The notes under the pieces were generated by a model. The model was not told the DNA's origin, ran no database searches, and saw nothing but the letters and a program-made list of their open reading frames with translations. A DNA stretch of 64,000 nucleotides from Deltaproteobacteria bacterium HGW-Deltaproteobacteria-19. GTDB lineage: Bacteria; Desulfobacterota; Syntrophia; Syntrophales; PHBD01. Each line of letters starts with the position of its first letter. The first letter of the stretch is position 1. Shown here in pieces: positions 1 to 8,724 of the stretch. Where the stretch lies: the NCBI GenBank assembly GCA_002841865.1, contig PHBD01000021.1, positions 32,562-96,561 on the forward strand, written 5' to 3'. The position numbers and the translations under genes were made by a program.

Positions 1-2
1 TC

Positions 3-320
3 CTCCCCTGGGCCTCGACGCCTTCCGTCTACTACGGCCTGGCCGGGCTGTACGGGCTGTCCGTGGGCGTCAGCCTGCCCCTCCTGAACGCCCTGCTCTT
101 CACCGCTTCTCCCCCGTCACTCCGGGGCCTGAACACCAACATGACCCTGTTTACGCTGGACCTGGCATACTGCCTGATGCCGTACCTGGGAGGAATGCTC
201 GTCGCGTTCGGAGCGGGCTTCGGTGTCCTCTTCCACGTCTCCCTGGGATTCGTGGCCCTCTCCCTCGTGATGATCGCCGTGCCTTCCGAATCGATGACAC
301 TTTCGACCAAATCACAATAA
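3..320 (+). CDS. MFS transporter, C-terminal part (5' end outside window)
   Basis: The open frame enters from the left edge and ends at a TAA at 318-320. The roughly 105 visible residues are hydrophobic. They include a GLAGLYGLSVGVSLPLLN segment and two further membrane spans separated by a short loop (TLDLAYCLMPYLGG, then GFGVLFHVSLGFVALSLVM). This looks like the last three helices of a major facilitator superfamily permease. Substrate cannot be judged from this fragment. The protein ends with a short polar tail. The next gene converges on it. Confidence 0.65.
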   Translation, partial: LPWASTPSVYYGLAGLYGLSVGVSLPLLNALLFTASPPSLRGLNTNMTLFTLDLAYCLMPYLGGMLVAFGAGFGVLFHVSLGFVALSLVMIAVPSESMTLSTKSQ

Positions 321-351
321 AAAAGCCGCCCTCTCCATCGGAGAGGACGGC
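318..351 (-). terminator. Intrinsic terminator between convergent genes
   Basis: The arms GCCGcCCTCTCC and GGAGAGGaCGGC flank a 3-nt loop, giving an 11-bp stem with one mismatch. An A-run on the + strand at 318-324 becomes a U-run for leftward transcripts. It therefore mainly ends the flavoprotein-cytochrome operon and may also stop the MFS transcript. Confidence 0.8.
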
Positions 352-372
352 CCTTCTTCATGTCGGGGAGCC

Positions 373-753
373 TTATTTCACCTTGAACCCGAAGGAGTGG
401 CAGCTCCCGCAATGGTCCGTCGGGGGCTTGTGGCCGTGGTGGCAAACCTCGCAGTCCAGCTTGCCCTCGTGGGAGGCATGCGGGTTGGGCTCCACCTGCT
501 TCGTCCGCTGTGCAAGCCGGTCGTAGTCGCCGTGGCATTCGAAGCAGACCTTCGTAGGAACGGCGGCCTTCGGCGGGCTCTCCTTGTGGCACTTGTCACA
601 CGTGACGCCCCTGTCCTGGTGCCGGTCCGCCATGAACTTCCCTTTCGGGGCGGAGGCTGGGTCCGCGGCCGACACAGACAGCACGACCGCGGTCCCCAGC
701 AGGATCGCGGCGAGGACCAGCAGTCCCCTCATTCCGATCCGATTTCGCTTCAT
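373..753 (-). CDS. Exported tetraheme c-type cytochrome
   Basis: This 126-residue protein has a cleavable signal peptide (charged start, hydrophobic residues 10-30 ending SAA). Four CxxCH haem-binding motifs begin at Cys52, Cys70, Cys101 and Cys115. Additional histidines (45, 92, 95, 106, 108, 114) could be the sixth axial ligands. Size and motif number fit a small periplasmic cytochrome of the c3/NapC-soluble type, in particular the haem domain of flavocytochrome c fumarate reductases. It lies 14 nt downstream of the Tat-exported flavoprotein gene in the same direction. The two probably form a split flavocytochrome c, with this protein feeding electrons to the flavin subunit. The haem motifs are seen directly; the partner relationship is inferred. 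Confidence 0.85.
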   Translation of the reverse strand: MKRNRIGMRGLLVLAAILLGTAVVLSVSAADPASAPKGKFMADRHQDRGVTCDKCHKESPPKAAVPTKVCFECHGDYDRLAQRTKQVEPNPHASHEGKLDCEVCHHGHKPPTDHCGSCHSFGFKVK

Positions 754-767
754 GTCCCATCATCCCT

Positions 768-2495
768 TCATTTCCAGGGTTTCAGCGCCGCGACATTCTT
801 TCCGGCGATCCGGCCGAAGACGATGCACTCCGTCAGATTCCCGCCGCCCTGGTAGACGAACTTCAAGGCCGATGAAATTTCGCCGGCCGTGTAGAGCCTT
901 GGAATGGGCTTGCCTTCCCAAGTCAGGACCTCCCGAGCAGCATTGGCGGCGATCCCGCCCTTCGTATTCGGCCCACCCGGGTAGAGGGGCAGTGCATAGA
1001 AGGGCGCCTTCTCCACGGGTTTCAGGGTGGCGGCCAATCTGCCGAAAGTCTCGTCCTTTCCCTTGGCGCATGACTCGTTGAAGTTGGATACAGCCTTGAC
1101 AAGCCTCTGCGAATCCATGAGTTTTCTGTTCTCCGGGTGGTTCCTGATCTTTCCCGCAATCTCCTCGATCGTGTTCCCCTGGAGGATCCATCCCCTGCGA
1201 ACGGCATCCATGTTGTCTTTCGACCAGGGAACGATTCCGAAGCCGGCGGTTGAGATCCCGAGGTTTGTGATGGTGAACGTCGAACGGAGGGTCTCGTCGA
1301 AAACAAACCAGCTGGGAACCCGAGGATAGATGAGCTCGAGGATGTCGAACTTGACCGCCTCCTTGTAGAAGAAGTAGCGGCTCGGGTCTTTCGTCACGAG
1401 ATGTTCCGCCGCATAGCGATCGCCGTAGTTGTCGACGACGATTGCATTCGGGCGTCCCACGGCCGGTGTGATCAGACCCGCTTTCAAGCCGTGATACCGC
1501 AGGGGAACCGCCGTAATGATTCTTGATGCCGCTTTCCCCACCTTCGCCAGACCTGCACCGACTGCCATGGCCATGGCAATGCCGTCGCCCGTGTTGTCCG
1601 GAGAACCATAGAACGCCCAGCCTTCCACGCCCGGCCCCTCGAGAAAAGCCTTTCTCATGGCTTTGTTGTATTCGTATCCACCTGTCGTGATGATGACTCC
1701 CCTCTTGGCCTTGACAGCGATCTCGCCGCCGCCCTTCCTGGCCGCAATCACGCCGATGACTTCTCCCCTGTCGTTCTGCACAAGCCGCTTCGCCGGCGTC
1801 TCGTACATGATCCTGGCCCCCTTCTTCCGGGCGCCTTCGGCCAGCACGTAAAAGAAGGCCTCGCCGTTCATTTTCTCCATCTTGGGCTTGTTCATCGTCG
1901 CCTCGTTGAAGCTGGCCTGCCCCGTGAAGGTGCTCCCGAATACGCGGTACTTGGAGTCTTTCGCGCCCGGGAATTTCGGGAATGCCGCCCCGGCGAATGC
2001 CGAGAAGCCCACGGTCTTGTACTGCGGGTCCAGCTTCTGGAGAAAGTCGACATTCTGCGGGGCATACTCGGCCCAGGCCTCGGCCAGGCCGTCAGACCAT
2101 TCCGGCTGCTCCCCCTCCAGCTTCCAGGGAATGTTCTCTCCGCTGAACATGGCCTTGGCGTATTCCTTCAGCGCTTGCCTGTCTCCCGTTGGGTCTGGAC
2201 AGTGATAAATCCCTCCCGACATCCTTGTATTGTTAATGAGTTTTGCTTCGGGCTGTTTCTCCAGGACGAGGACCTTCGCGCCTTTTCCGGCGGCCTCGAT
2301 GGCCGCACAGGCTCCGGCCCCGCCGAATCCCAGGATCACGACGTCCGCCTCCAGGTTCCATTTCTTCGGCACGACGGAGCGGGCACCGGCTTCTGCCACG
2401 CCAATGCCCACCAGGGCTGCGGCGCCGGTGACCGCGGCGGTTCCCTTGATAAAGGACCGCCTGGACAGGTTCCGGTCTGATTTCTTTTCGGACAT
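768..2495 (-). CDS. Tat-exported FAD-dependent reductase, fumarate reductase/flavocytochrome c flavin subunit family
   Basis: This 575-residue protein starts with a twin-arginine signal (SRRSFIKG at about 11-18, then an Ala/Gly-rich hydrophobic stretch ending AEAGA). Mature residues from about 50 form a Rossmann FAD site (VVILGFGGAGACAAIEAA). The C-terminus carries the family block GGGNLTECIVFGRIAGKN that closes the FAD-binding fold. Length and layout match the soluble fumarate/urocanate/2-enoate reductase group (Shewanella Fcc3, UrdA). The substrate-binding residues could not be aligned with certainty, so the acceptor is unknown. An AAAGGAGA ribosome site precedes the ATG. It is first gene of a two-gene operon with a tetraheme cytochrome, so a periplasmic reductase using quinol- or cytochrome-derived electrons is the best reading. 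Confidence 0.85.
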   Translation of the reverse strand: MSEKKSDRNLSRRSFIKGTAAVTGAAALVGIGVAEAGARSVVPKKWNLEADVVILGFGGAGACAAIEAAGKGAKVLVLEKQPEAKLINNTRMSGGIYHCPDPTGDRQALKEYAKAMFSGENIPWKLEGEQPEWSDGLAEAWAEYAPQNVDFLQKLDPQYKTVGFSAFAGAAFPKFPGAKDSKYRVFGSTFTGQASFNEATMNKPKMEKMNGEAFFYVLAEGARKKGARIMYETPAKRLVQNDRGEVIGVIAARKGGGEIAVKAKRGVIITTGGYEYNKAMRKAFLEGPGVEGWAFYGSPDNTGDGIAMAMAVGAGLAKVGKAASRIITAVPLRYHGLKAGLITPAVGRPNAIVVDNYGDRYAAEHLVTKDPSRYFFYKEAVKFDILELIYPRVPSWFVFDETLRSTFTITNLGISTAGFGIVPWSKDNMDAVRRGWILQGNTIEEIAGKIRNHPENRKLMDSQRLVKAVSNFNESCAKGKDETFGRLAATLKPVEKAPFYALPLYPGGPNTKGGIAANAAREVLTWEGKPIPRLYTAGEISSALKFVYQGGGNLTECIVFGRIAGKNVAALKPWK

Positions 2496-3020
2496 GGGAT
2501 AATCTCCTTTCGATGGATTGTGTTGATGGAAAGTTAACGATTACTGAGGGGGATCATTGGATATGCCGGGTTCCCGGACTGCATGTCGACTTGGACGTTG
2601 ATTTGAAAATGGTTAACGGATTACGCGATCAAACCTTTCGGGAGCATATGTTCTCCATGTCGCAATAAATAAATGACATCCGACGGAATCCTTGTCAAGT
2701 CCCTTTCGGATGTCCTGCCCGGCGTCACGATAGGGCCGGCTGCAGAACGTGTTCTTTGCCGGGCCATCCAGGCGGCGGCTGGGAAAGCGTTTCCTTTCGT
2801 AGACGGGAGATGCTCCCCGCTTTGCATCCTCGACCGTGAATGATTCCGCATTGACAGGCCGATCCTTTTCATCCTATTCCTTGAACCGTTCATTTCGGCC
2901 CTCCCTGCTGATCCCCTGCCGACGGACGGCATCATAACAACGGGGAAACAAGAAAACGGACCGCAAGGCTGAACGGAGCCGCAGACTTTCGAACCCCCCA
3001 CAGAAAAAGAGAACCCGTCC
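2496..3020. other. Divergent intergenic region without a clear gene
   Basis: This 525-nt gap separates the leftward flavoprotein gene from the rightward radical SAM gene and must hold both promoters. No open frame in it has a ribosome site and protein-like composition. Two copies of GTTAACG(G)ATTAC occur, near 2533 and near 2612, about 79 nt apart and upstream of the flavoprotein gene. They could be binding sites of a regulator. No convincing -35/-10 pair was found. Confidence 0.4.
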
Positions 3021-4466
3021 ATGGACGTCTTTCTCGTCAATCCTTTTTTCAACGGGCAGGCGGAGATTCCCCCCCTGGGGCTGGCGGCCGTTGCGGCGCC
3101 CCTGACGGCGATGGGAATCGGCGTCGGGATCCTCGACCTGGACCTCGCCCCTTCTTCGCCGGACGGTCTCTCTCTCCTCCGGAAACGCATCGCCGACGGC
3201 CGCCCCCGGATCCTGGGCGTCACGGCCCTGACGAACAGCTTTCCCGCGGCCCTGGACGTGTTCCGGACAGCGAAGGAAGCGGATCCGGACCTCTTCACTG
3301 TCCTGGGCGGCATTCACGGGACGGTTCTCCATGATGAAATGCTCGGGAGGCACGAGACCATCGACGCAGTCGTGCGAGGGGAAGGGGAAGTGACGTTCCC
3401 CGCCCTGGCAAGAACCGTTCTGCAGGGAGGAATAATCGGGACAGTCGACGGAATCAGCTTTCGGGGTCCCAAGGGCATTATCGTCACCCCGGACCGGACT
3501 CCCGAACCTGACCTGGACGCCTTTCCCCTCCCCGGTCATCATCTCCTGGAAAGCGGACGTTACCGGACGCGGAGCCTCTCTTCCAGCCGGGGATGTCCTC
3601 ATCGCTGTACCTTCTGCTCCATTCGCTCACTCTATGGCGGGACCGTACGCCTGCGGTCCTCCGGCTCCCTTCTGGAGGAGATCCGGCTCCTCATCGGGCA
3701 GGGAGCGGAACGGATCATGTTCACGGATGACAACTTCACCATGGACAGCCGTCGAGTCCGGGAGTTGTGCGGCGCCATGATCGGTCACGGCCTGAACCGG
3801 GGCGTAGAATACTATGCCCAGGGACGGATCGATGACCTGTGCCGGATGCCGCTTATGGCGGGTATGCTCGGGGGGGCAGGGTTTCGCGGGCTCTACATCG
3901 GCGCCGAGTCGGGGTCGCAGGAGATCCTGGATTCATACCGGAAGGGCATCTGCCCCGAGGATGTGCTCCGAGGTGTTTCCCTGTGCATCGAACAGGATCT
4001 TACCCCTGTGGTGAACTTCATCCTCCTGGGCCCTCTGGACACGGCCGAAACGGTGATGGAGACGATCCGCCTGGCGAAGAGGCTCTTTGAAAACGGCGCT
4101 GAGATCGCCTATACGGAGGCCGTCATTCCCTACCCCGGCACGCCTCTTCGGGAGGAGCTCCGGCGGGACGGTCTTCTCCGGGAAACGAACGGCATGGCAT
4201 ATTTCGCTCCCCGCCGCGGCCTGGACCCGGAGGGCTTCTTCCGCCTCTGCGACATGGCCCGGGCCATGAACCGGCTCGTCCACGCCCGGGACCCGCTCTA
4301 CGAAGCCCGCCGCGTTTACTACGACCTTTCTTTTCTCGAATCCCTTCTCCTCCGTGAAACGCCACCGGCCTTCGCGGAGCTGTGCCGGACCACTCCCGCC
4401 GACAATTCGTCGGAGACGGCCCGGGAGATCCTGTTTCTCGGGAAGCAGGTTCGGGAAGCAGTCTGA
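3021..4466 (+). CDS. B12-binding domain radical SAM protein
   Basis: This 481-residue protein has two parts. Residues 1-150 read as a cobalamin-binding-like domain (MDVFLVNPF start, PPLGLAAVAAPL, GGIHGTV and a VRGEGE block). The radical SAM core starts at Cys192-x3-Cys196-x2-Cys199 (GCPHRCTFCS), which ligates the 4Fe-4S cluster that cleaves S-adenosylmethionine. Downstream blocks FTDDNFTMD and GLYIGAESGSQEILDSYRKG are typical of this superfamily. Members of the B12/radical SAM group methylate or rearrange unreactive carbons in lipids, cofactors and peptides. No substrate can be deduced here. The ribosome site before the ATG is poor. The gene precedes a small DUF3467 gene by 39 nt. Confidence 0.85.
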   Translation: MDVFLVNPFFNGQAEIPPLGLAAVAAPLTAMGIGVGILDLDLAPSSPDGLSLLRKRIADGRPRILGVTALTNSFPAALDVFRTAKEADPDLFTVLGGIHGTVLHDEMLGRHETIDAVVRGEGEVTFPALARTVLQGGIIGTVDGISFRGPKGIIVTPDRTPEPDLDAFPLPGHHLLESGRYRTRSLSSSRGCPHRCTFCSIRSLYGGTVRLRSSGSLLEEIRLLIGQGAERIMFTDDNFTMDSRRVRELCGAMIGHGLNRGVEYYAQGRIDDLCRMPLMAGMLGGAGFRGLYIGAESGSQEILDSYRKGICPEDVLRGVSLCIEQDLTPVVNFILLGPLDTAETVMETIRLAKRLFENGAEIAYTEAVIPYPGTPLREELRRDGLLRETNGMAYFAPRRGLDPEGFFRLCDMARAMNRLVHARDPLYEARRVYYDLSFLESLLLRETPPAFAELCRTTPADNSSETAREILFLGKQVREAV

Positions 4467-4505
4467 ACACAGCGACCAATTCAACAGCAACGAAAGGAGA
4501 TCCGC

Positions 4506-4790
4506 ATGTCGAACGAACAGACACCCCAGCAGGGCGTCCAGATCATCACCGGGGACGATATGGCAAGGGGGCGCTACAGCAACAACATGGCCGTGGCGTT
4601 CAACCCCGAGGAATTCATTCTGGACTGGCTGCTGAGCTCCCCCGGGGGAGTCCACCTGGTGTCCAGAGTTATTGTGAGTCCCTCGCACGTAAAACGGATC
4701 ATCGATCTGCTCTCGAAGAACCTGGAGCGATACGAGGAACAGTTCGGCGGCATTCCTGTCAGGGATTCGGTGGATCCGCATATTCACTGA
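4506..4790 (+). CDS. DUF3467 family protein
   Basis: This 94-residue acidic protein matches the DUF3467 pattern: RYSNNMAVAFNPEEFILDWL, then a predicted strand RVIVSPSHVKRIIDLLSKNLERYEEQFG. The family is small, soluble and of unknown function. A strong AAAGGAG site lies 6 nt before the ATG. It probably shares a transcript with the radical SAM gene upstream. Some family members sit next to genes for regulatory or secretion functions, but the sequence offers no mechanism. Confidence 0.75.
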   Translation: MSNEQTPQQGVQIITGDDMARGRYSNNMAVAFNPEEFILDWLLSSPGGVHLVSRVIVSPSHVKRIIDLLSKNLERYEEQFGGIPVRDSVDPHIH

Positions 4791-4993
4791 TCCGCAGTGT
4801 TTCACGGGCGGAGCGGTCCATGCTGCCGCTGCCGTTCCATGGAAGACATCGAATGCTCTACAAACGGCTATCCCCTGGAAACACGTGGTTGAAGGGAGCG
4901 GAACGATTTTCCTCTATCCGTTCCCGGGAACCGGTCCCCCTGGCGATTCGGGATGGAGCAAAGATCCTTGCATGATGTCCTGCGCGGGAAATC

Positions 4994-5022
4994 TTGACAG
5001 AATACCGCAGGACCTTTATAGG
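4994..5022 (+). promoter_or_regulatory. Sigma-70-like promoter overlapping the GGDEF gene start
   Basis: TTGACA at 4994-4999, a 17-nt spacer and TATAGG at 5017-5022 make a good match to the housekeeping consensus. The expected transcription start falls at or just past the ATG at 5025. Transcripts from here would be leaderless or would use the in-frame ATG at 5055. Confidence 0.45.
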
Positions 5023-5024
5023 AA

Positions 5025-6017
5025 ATGGAATTTCTCCCCTTCGACGACGAGGCCATGACTGCACTTTTTCTCGACAAGATAACGCGCGAGGACATGGAGC
5101 GCATTCGGCTCTTCCGATATGTCAGCCTGGATTCCATCATGGGCCTTCTGGAGGCCTGCAGCATCCGCACCCTGCAGGAAGGAGAGATCCTGCTCCAGCC
5201 CAGCCGTTCCAATACAGACCTCTTCCTGATCCTGAGCGGCAAGGTGAGGATCCACCTGGAGTCCATGGATTCGGACCCACTGACCATCCTTGGTGTCGGC
5301 GAAAGCATCGGAGAGATGTCCGTCCTCGACGGCAAGCTGACCTCGGCATTTGCCGTGGCAGACGAGATCTGCCAGCTCCTGGTCATGGACGAGGACATCC
5401 TCTGGTCCCTTGTCCACTCGTCCCACGCGGCGGCATGCAATCTTCTCGCTATCCTGACCTGCCGCCTCCGGAATACGGATCGCGTCCTGACCAAAAGCAA
5501 CCATCTTGACGAGGTCTACCAACTCTACGGAACCGTCGACGCCCTGACGGGGATCCACAACCGCCACTGGATCGACGACGCCCTGGATCGCCTCTGCAGG
5601 CGCTGCGATGTGGGCGAGATCCCGCTGACGGTCTTCATGATCGACATCGACCATTTCAAGCTCTTCAACGACCATTACGGGCATCTGTGCGGCGATCGAA
5701 TCCTTCACTCTGTGGCCCGGATTCTTGCCGATCACGTCCGTCCCTCCGAACCGCTCGGCCGCTATGGCGGCGACGAATTCCTCATCGTTGTCCCCCATGT
5801 CGATGAATCCGAGGCCGACTGGATCGGCCAGCGGCTCTGCCAATCGATACGCGAAGCCCCTTCCATCAGCGTAGAGGGGAGAGACCTCCCCCATCCGACG
5901 ATCTCTGTAGGCCTGGCCACGAAAAAGGCAGGCCAGACCACGCGAGAACTTCTGGATGCCGCCGACCAGGCCCTGTACCGAGCCAAGAACAAGGGTCGGG
6001 ACCAGTTCTCCCGCTGA
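5025..6017 (+). CDS. Cyclic nucleotide-binding domain-GGDEF diguanylate cyclase
   Basis: This 330-residue soluble protein has an N-terminal cNMP-binding-like domain at about 30-150 (EGEILLQPSRSNTDLFLILSG, GESIGEMSVLDG). A C-terminal GGDEF domain occupies about 165-328, with RYGGDEF at 246-252 and the DALTGIHNR entry motif at about 172-180. The intact GGDEF predicts synthesis of cyclic di-GMP from two GTP. The inhibitory I-site is degenerate: Arg239-Pro-Ser-Glu instead of RxxD, so product feedback may be weak. The CNBD likely gates activity in response to a small ligand. A promoter-like sequence overlaps the start codon, and ATG 5055 is an alternative start. Confidence 0.88.
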   Translation: MEFLPFDDEAMTALFLDKITREDMERIRLFRYVSLDSIMGLLEACSIRTLQEGEILLQPSRSNTDLFLILSGKVRIHLESMDSDPLTILGVGESIGEMSVLDGKLTSAFAVADEICQLLVMDEDILWSLVHSSHAAACNLLAILTCRLRNTDRVLTKSNHLDEVYQLYGTVDALTGIHNRHWIDDALDRLCRRCDVGEIPLTVFMIDIDHFKLFNDHYGHLCGDRILHSVARILADHVRPSEPLGRYGGDEFLIVVPHVDESEADWIGQRLCQSIREAPSISVEGRDLPHPTISVGLATKKAGQTTRELLDAADQALYRAKNKGRDQFSR

Positions 6018-6082
6018 TCCATTCCTGCAACCCGTGACGGGCCGGCAGGCCCAGTCCGCCGGATCCCGAAAGGAGAAGCATC

Positions 6083-6859
6083 TTGGAATTCCGGTTCATC
6101 CGGTTCGAGACATTCGGCCCCATTGGAATCCTCACCCTGAACCATCCGGAGAGGAGAAATGCACTCTCCCTGGAGATGCTCCGGGAGCTGAACCTCCTGA
6201 CCGGGGACATCGCGCGGGATGAGTCCGTCCGGGTCCTGGTCATCCGCGCCGCGGGAAAGGTCTTCTCGTCCGGCCACAATCTGGGCCAGATGGTGGACGG
6301 GAGCCTGACGCACTATCGGGATATTTTCCAGACGTGCGGTTCTTTCATGCAAAAGCTCCAGGAGCTGCCCCAGCCTGTCATTGCCCAGGTCCAGGGCGTG
6401 GCCACCGCTGCAGGCTGCCAACTCGTGGCGGCCTGTGATCTCGCCATAGCCGAGGAAGGAGCAACCTTCGGCACTCCGGGAGTCCGGATCGGTGTGTTCT
6501 GCACTACGCCGGCCATTCCCCTCGTGCGGGCCGTCGGCCGGAAGCGGGCCCTGGAGATGCTCTTCACCGGACGCATGGTCACCGCCCGGGAGGCACTGGA
6601 CTGGGGGCTGGTGAACCGCGTCGTTCCCCTCGACCGGCTCGAGGCGGAGACCCGCTCCATGGCGGAAGAGATCGCCCAGGCCAGCCCACTGACGCTCGCC
6701 ATCGGGAAGCGAGCCTTCTATACCCAGGTCAACCTCAGCGATGAACAGGCCTACGGCTTCGGCAGCGAAATCATGGTCGGAAACCTCTTTGCCGAAGATG
6801 CCCGCGAGGGCATGCAGGCCTTTCTCGAAAAGCGAAAACCCCTCTGGAAAGGGAAGTGA
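6083..6859 (+). CDS. Crotonase-family protein, ECHDC3-like enoyl-CoA hydratase/isomerase
   Basis: This 258-residue protein starts at TTG behind an AAAGGAG site. The crotonase fold is clear: NHPERRNALSLEML, the oxyanion-hole block AAGKVFSSGHNLGQM and QVQGVATAAGCQLVAACDLAIA. The tail GKRAFYTQ...FLEKRKPLW strongly resembles human mitochondrial ECHDC3. Of the two catalytic glutamates of enoyl-CoA hydratase, the one in RALEMLFTG is kept. The other is Gly (TPGVRIGVF instead of PEinLG), as also recalled for ECHDC3. Classical hydratase activity is therefore doubtful; isomerase, hydrolase or binding roles are possible. It precedes an acyl-CoA synthetase gene by about 110 nt, suggesting acyl-CoA metabolism. 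Confidence 0.85.
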   Translation: MEFRFIRFETFGPIGILTLNHPERRNALSLEMLRELNLLTGDIARDESVRVLVIRAAGKVFSSGHNLGQMVDGSLTHYRDIFQTCGSFMQKLQELPQPVIAQVQGVATAAGCQLVAACDLAIAEEGATFGTPGVRIGVFCTTPAIPLVRAVGRKRALEMLFTGRMVTAREALDWGLVNRVVPLDRLEAETRSMAEEIAQASPLTLAIGKRAFYTQVNLSDEQAYGFGSEIMVGNLFAEDAREGMQAFLEKRKPLWKGK

Positions 6860-6971
6860 AACCGTGCCGACGGAAAGGAGGTGAAAGGGAAACGCCGGTC
6901 AGCTCTAGCATGGCACTCATGGTTCATTCCATCACTCATCAACCTTTGACACGAGCTGAAGGAGGCCGCTT

Positions 6972-8618
6972 ATGCTCTGGGCACCACTGACGGAAGAAGA
7001 CAAGAAACGTTACAGTGTCCTCAACAAGGAAAACCTTGAATTCCTGATGAACCGCTACAACAAGGTGAACCGCTGGGTCATCGCCGACATGATCCGCCGG
7101 AGCGCCTACCACAACCCGGACAAGCCGGCGGTCATCTTCCAGGGAAAGACCCTCACCTACAGCCAGTTGGAACAGGAGTCCAACCGGGTGGCCAACGCCC
7201 TGACCGCACTGGGCGTGAAGAAATACGATCGGGTGGCCATTCTGGCCCACAACACCATTCATCACGTGATCACCTGGCTCGGCTGCGCCAAGATCGGCGC
7301 CATCTACCTGGCCATCAACTACCTTCTCCGGGGCAAGGACATCTCCTACTGCATCGACCACTCGGAGAGCGTCGCTTTCATTATCGAGGACGCCCTGTTC
7401 GATCTGGTCAAGGATGTGCAGAACGACATGCCGACGGTGAAGACCTGGATCTGGTCGAACCAGGGGGCCGGCAAGCCGCCCGCAAACGACCGGTTCGTCG
7501 ATTTCGACGCCTGGTACGGGAAGTATCCCGCCGACGAGCCGGATGCCATTCTCCACATCGAAGATCCCTGCCAGATGACTTATACCAGCGGCACGGAGGC
7601 ACTGCCCAAAGGAGTCATCATCAGCAACCAGGCACTCATGGCCCAATACATGGGCGCGATCGTGGACGGCCAGTACGACGAGGACGACATCTCCATCAAC
7701 GCCCTCCCCATCTACCACTGCGCCCAGCGGGATGTCTTCCTGAACCCAATCTTCTGGGTCGGCGGGACGAACGTCCTCATTCAGCCGGATATCGGCCTGA
7801 TCCTGAAGAGCATCGCCGAGTTCAAGGCCACCCTGTTCTTCGCGCCTCCGACCGTCTGGATCGGCATGCTCCGCCACCCGGAGTTCGCGAAGCAGGACCT
7901 CTCGAGCCTGAAGAAGTGCTACTACGGCGCCTCCATCATGCCCATGGAGATCCTGAAGGAGATGATGGAGCGTCTCCCGGGCGTGCGGATCTACAACTAC
8001 TACGGCCAGACGGAGCTGGCGCCCTACCACACGATCCTGAAGGCCAAGGACGCCCTCGCGAAAATCGGCTCCGCCGGCCTGGGCGGCATCAACATGGAGA
8101 CCCGCCTGGAGGACGACGAGGGGAAGGTGGTGGCGGTCCCGGACGTCCCCGGTGAGATCTGCGGCAAGGGACCCCACGCGCTTATCATGTACTTCAAGGA
8201 GCCTGCAAAGACGGATGATGCCATGAAGGGAGGCTGGTTCCATTCCGGAGACATCGGCATCATGGACTCGGACCGTTACATTACCGTGGCGGACCGGAAG
8301 AAGGACATGATCAAGACGGGCGGCGAGAACGTAGCCACCCGCGAGGTGGAGGACGCCGTCTACCTGGACAAGAGGGTCCAGGAAGTGGCTGTCATCGGCC
8401 TGCCCGATCCCAAGTGGGTCGAAATCGTCACCGCGGTCATCGTCCTGAAGGCCGGCGAGACCATGACCGCCCAGGAAGTCATGGATCACTGCCGGAAGAA
8501 CCTGGCGCCGTTCAAGTGCCCCAAGAAGGTCGTTTTCATGGACGCCCTCCCGAAGACCCCTACGGGGAAGATTCTCAAACGGGAGATGCGGGCCTCCCTG
8601 AAGAATGCCCCGGGCTGA
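6972..8618 (+). CDS. AMP-forming acyl-CoA synthetase (fatty or aromatic acid:CoA ligase)
   Basis: This 548-residue enzyme is of the ANL superfamily. It has the ATP-binding loop TYTSGTEALPKG at about 198-209, the core motif NYYGQTELAP, and the hinge and lysine-containing C-terminal motifs SGDIGIMDSDRYITVADRKKD and KTPTGKILKREMR. It would activate a carboxylic acid with ATP and CoA to acyl-CoA, AMP and PPi. The terminal lysine in TGKIL is the known site of inhibitory acetylation by Pat-type acetyltransferases in this family. That is relevant because a Pat-like fusion is encoded at 46395. Substrate chain length cannot be read. AAGGAGG lies 6-7 nt before the ATG, and a strong terminator follows. 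Confidence 0.92.
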   Translation: MLWAPLTEEDKKRYSVLNKENLEFLMNRYNKVNRWVIADMIRRSAYHNPDKPAVIFQGKTLTYSQLEQESNRVANALTALGVKKYDRVAILAHNTIHHVITWLGCAKIGAIYLAINYLLRGKDISYCIDHSESVAFIIEDALFDLVKDVQNDMPTVKTWIWSNQGAGKPPANDRFVDFDAWYGKYPADEPDAILHIEDPCQMTYTSGTEALPKGVIISNQALMAQYMGAIVDGQYDEDDISINALPIYHCAQRDVFLNPIFWVGGTNVLIQPDIGLILKSIAEFKATLFFAPPTVWIGMLRHPEFAKQDLSSLKKCYYGASIMPMEILKEMMERLPGVRIYNYYGQTELAPYHTILKAKDALAKIGSAGLGGINMETRLEDDEGKVVAVPDVPGEICGKGPHALIMYFKEPAKTDDAMKGGWFHSGDIGIMDSDRYITVADRKKDMIKTGGENVATREVEDAVYLDKRVQEVAVIGLPDPKWVEIVTAVIVLKAGETMTAQEVMDHCRKNLAPFKCPKKVVFMDALPKTPTGKILKREMRASLKNAPG

Positions 8619-8641
8619 TCCGGCAAGCATCCGGCGACGCG

Positions 8642-8668
8642 GCCCCCTCCTTCGGGAGGGGGCTTTTT
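8642..8668 (+). terminator. Intrinsic terminator after acyl-CoA synthetase
   Basis: A perfect 9-bp stem (GCCCCCTCC / GGAGGGGGC) with a TTCG tetraloop is followed by TTTTT. Confidence 0.93.
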
Positions 8669-8724
8669 GTTGCCTGACGAGATTGTTTCTGTTATCGATG
8701 GGCCAAATTCATGGCGAGGAAACC

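Noticed and set aside
6939..8630. 563-codon leftward frame opposite the acyl-CoA synthetase
   Set aside because: It is a long antisense frame caused by high GC at third positions. The + strand gene has all family motifs.
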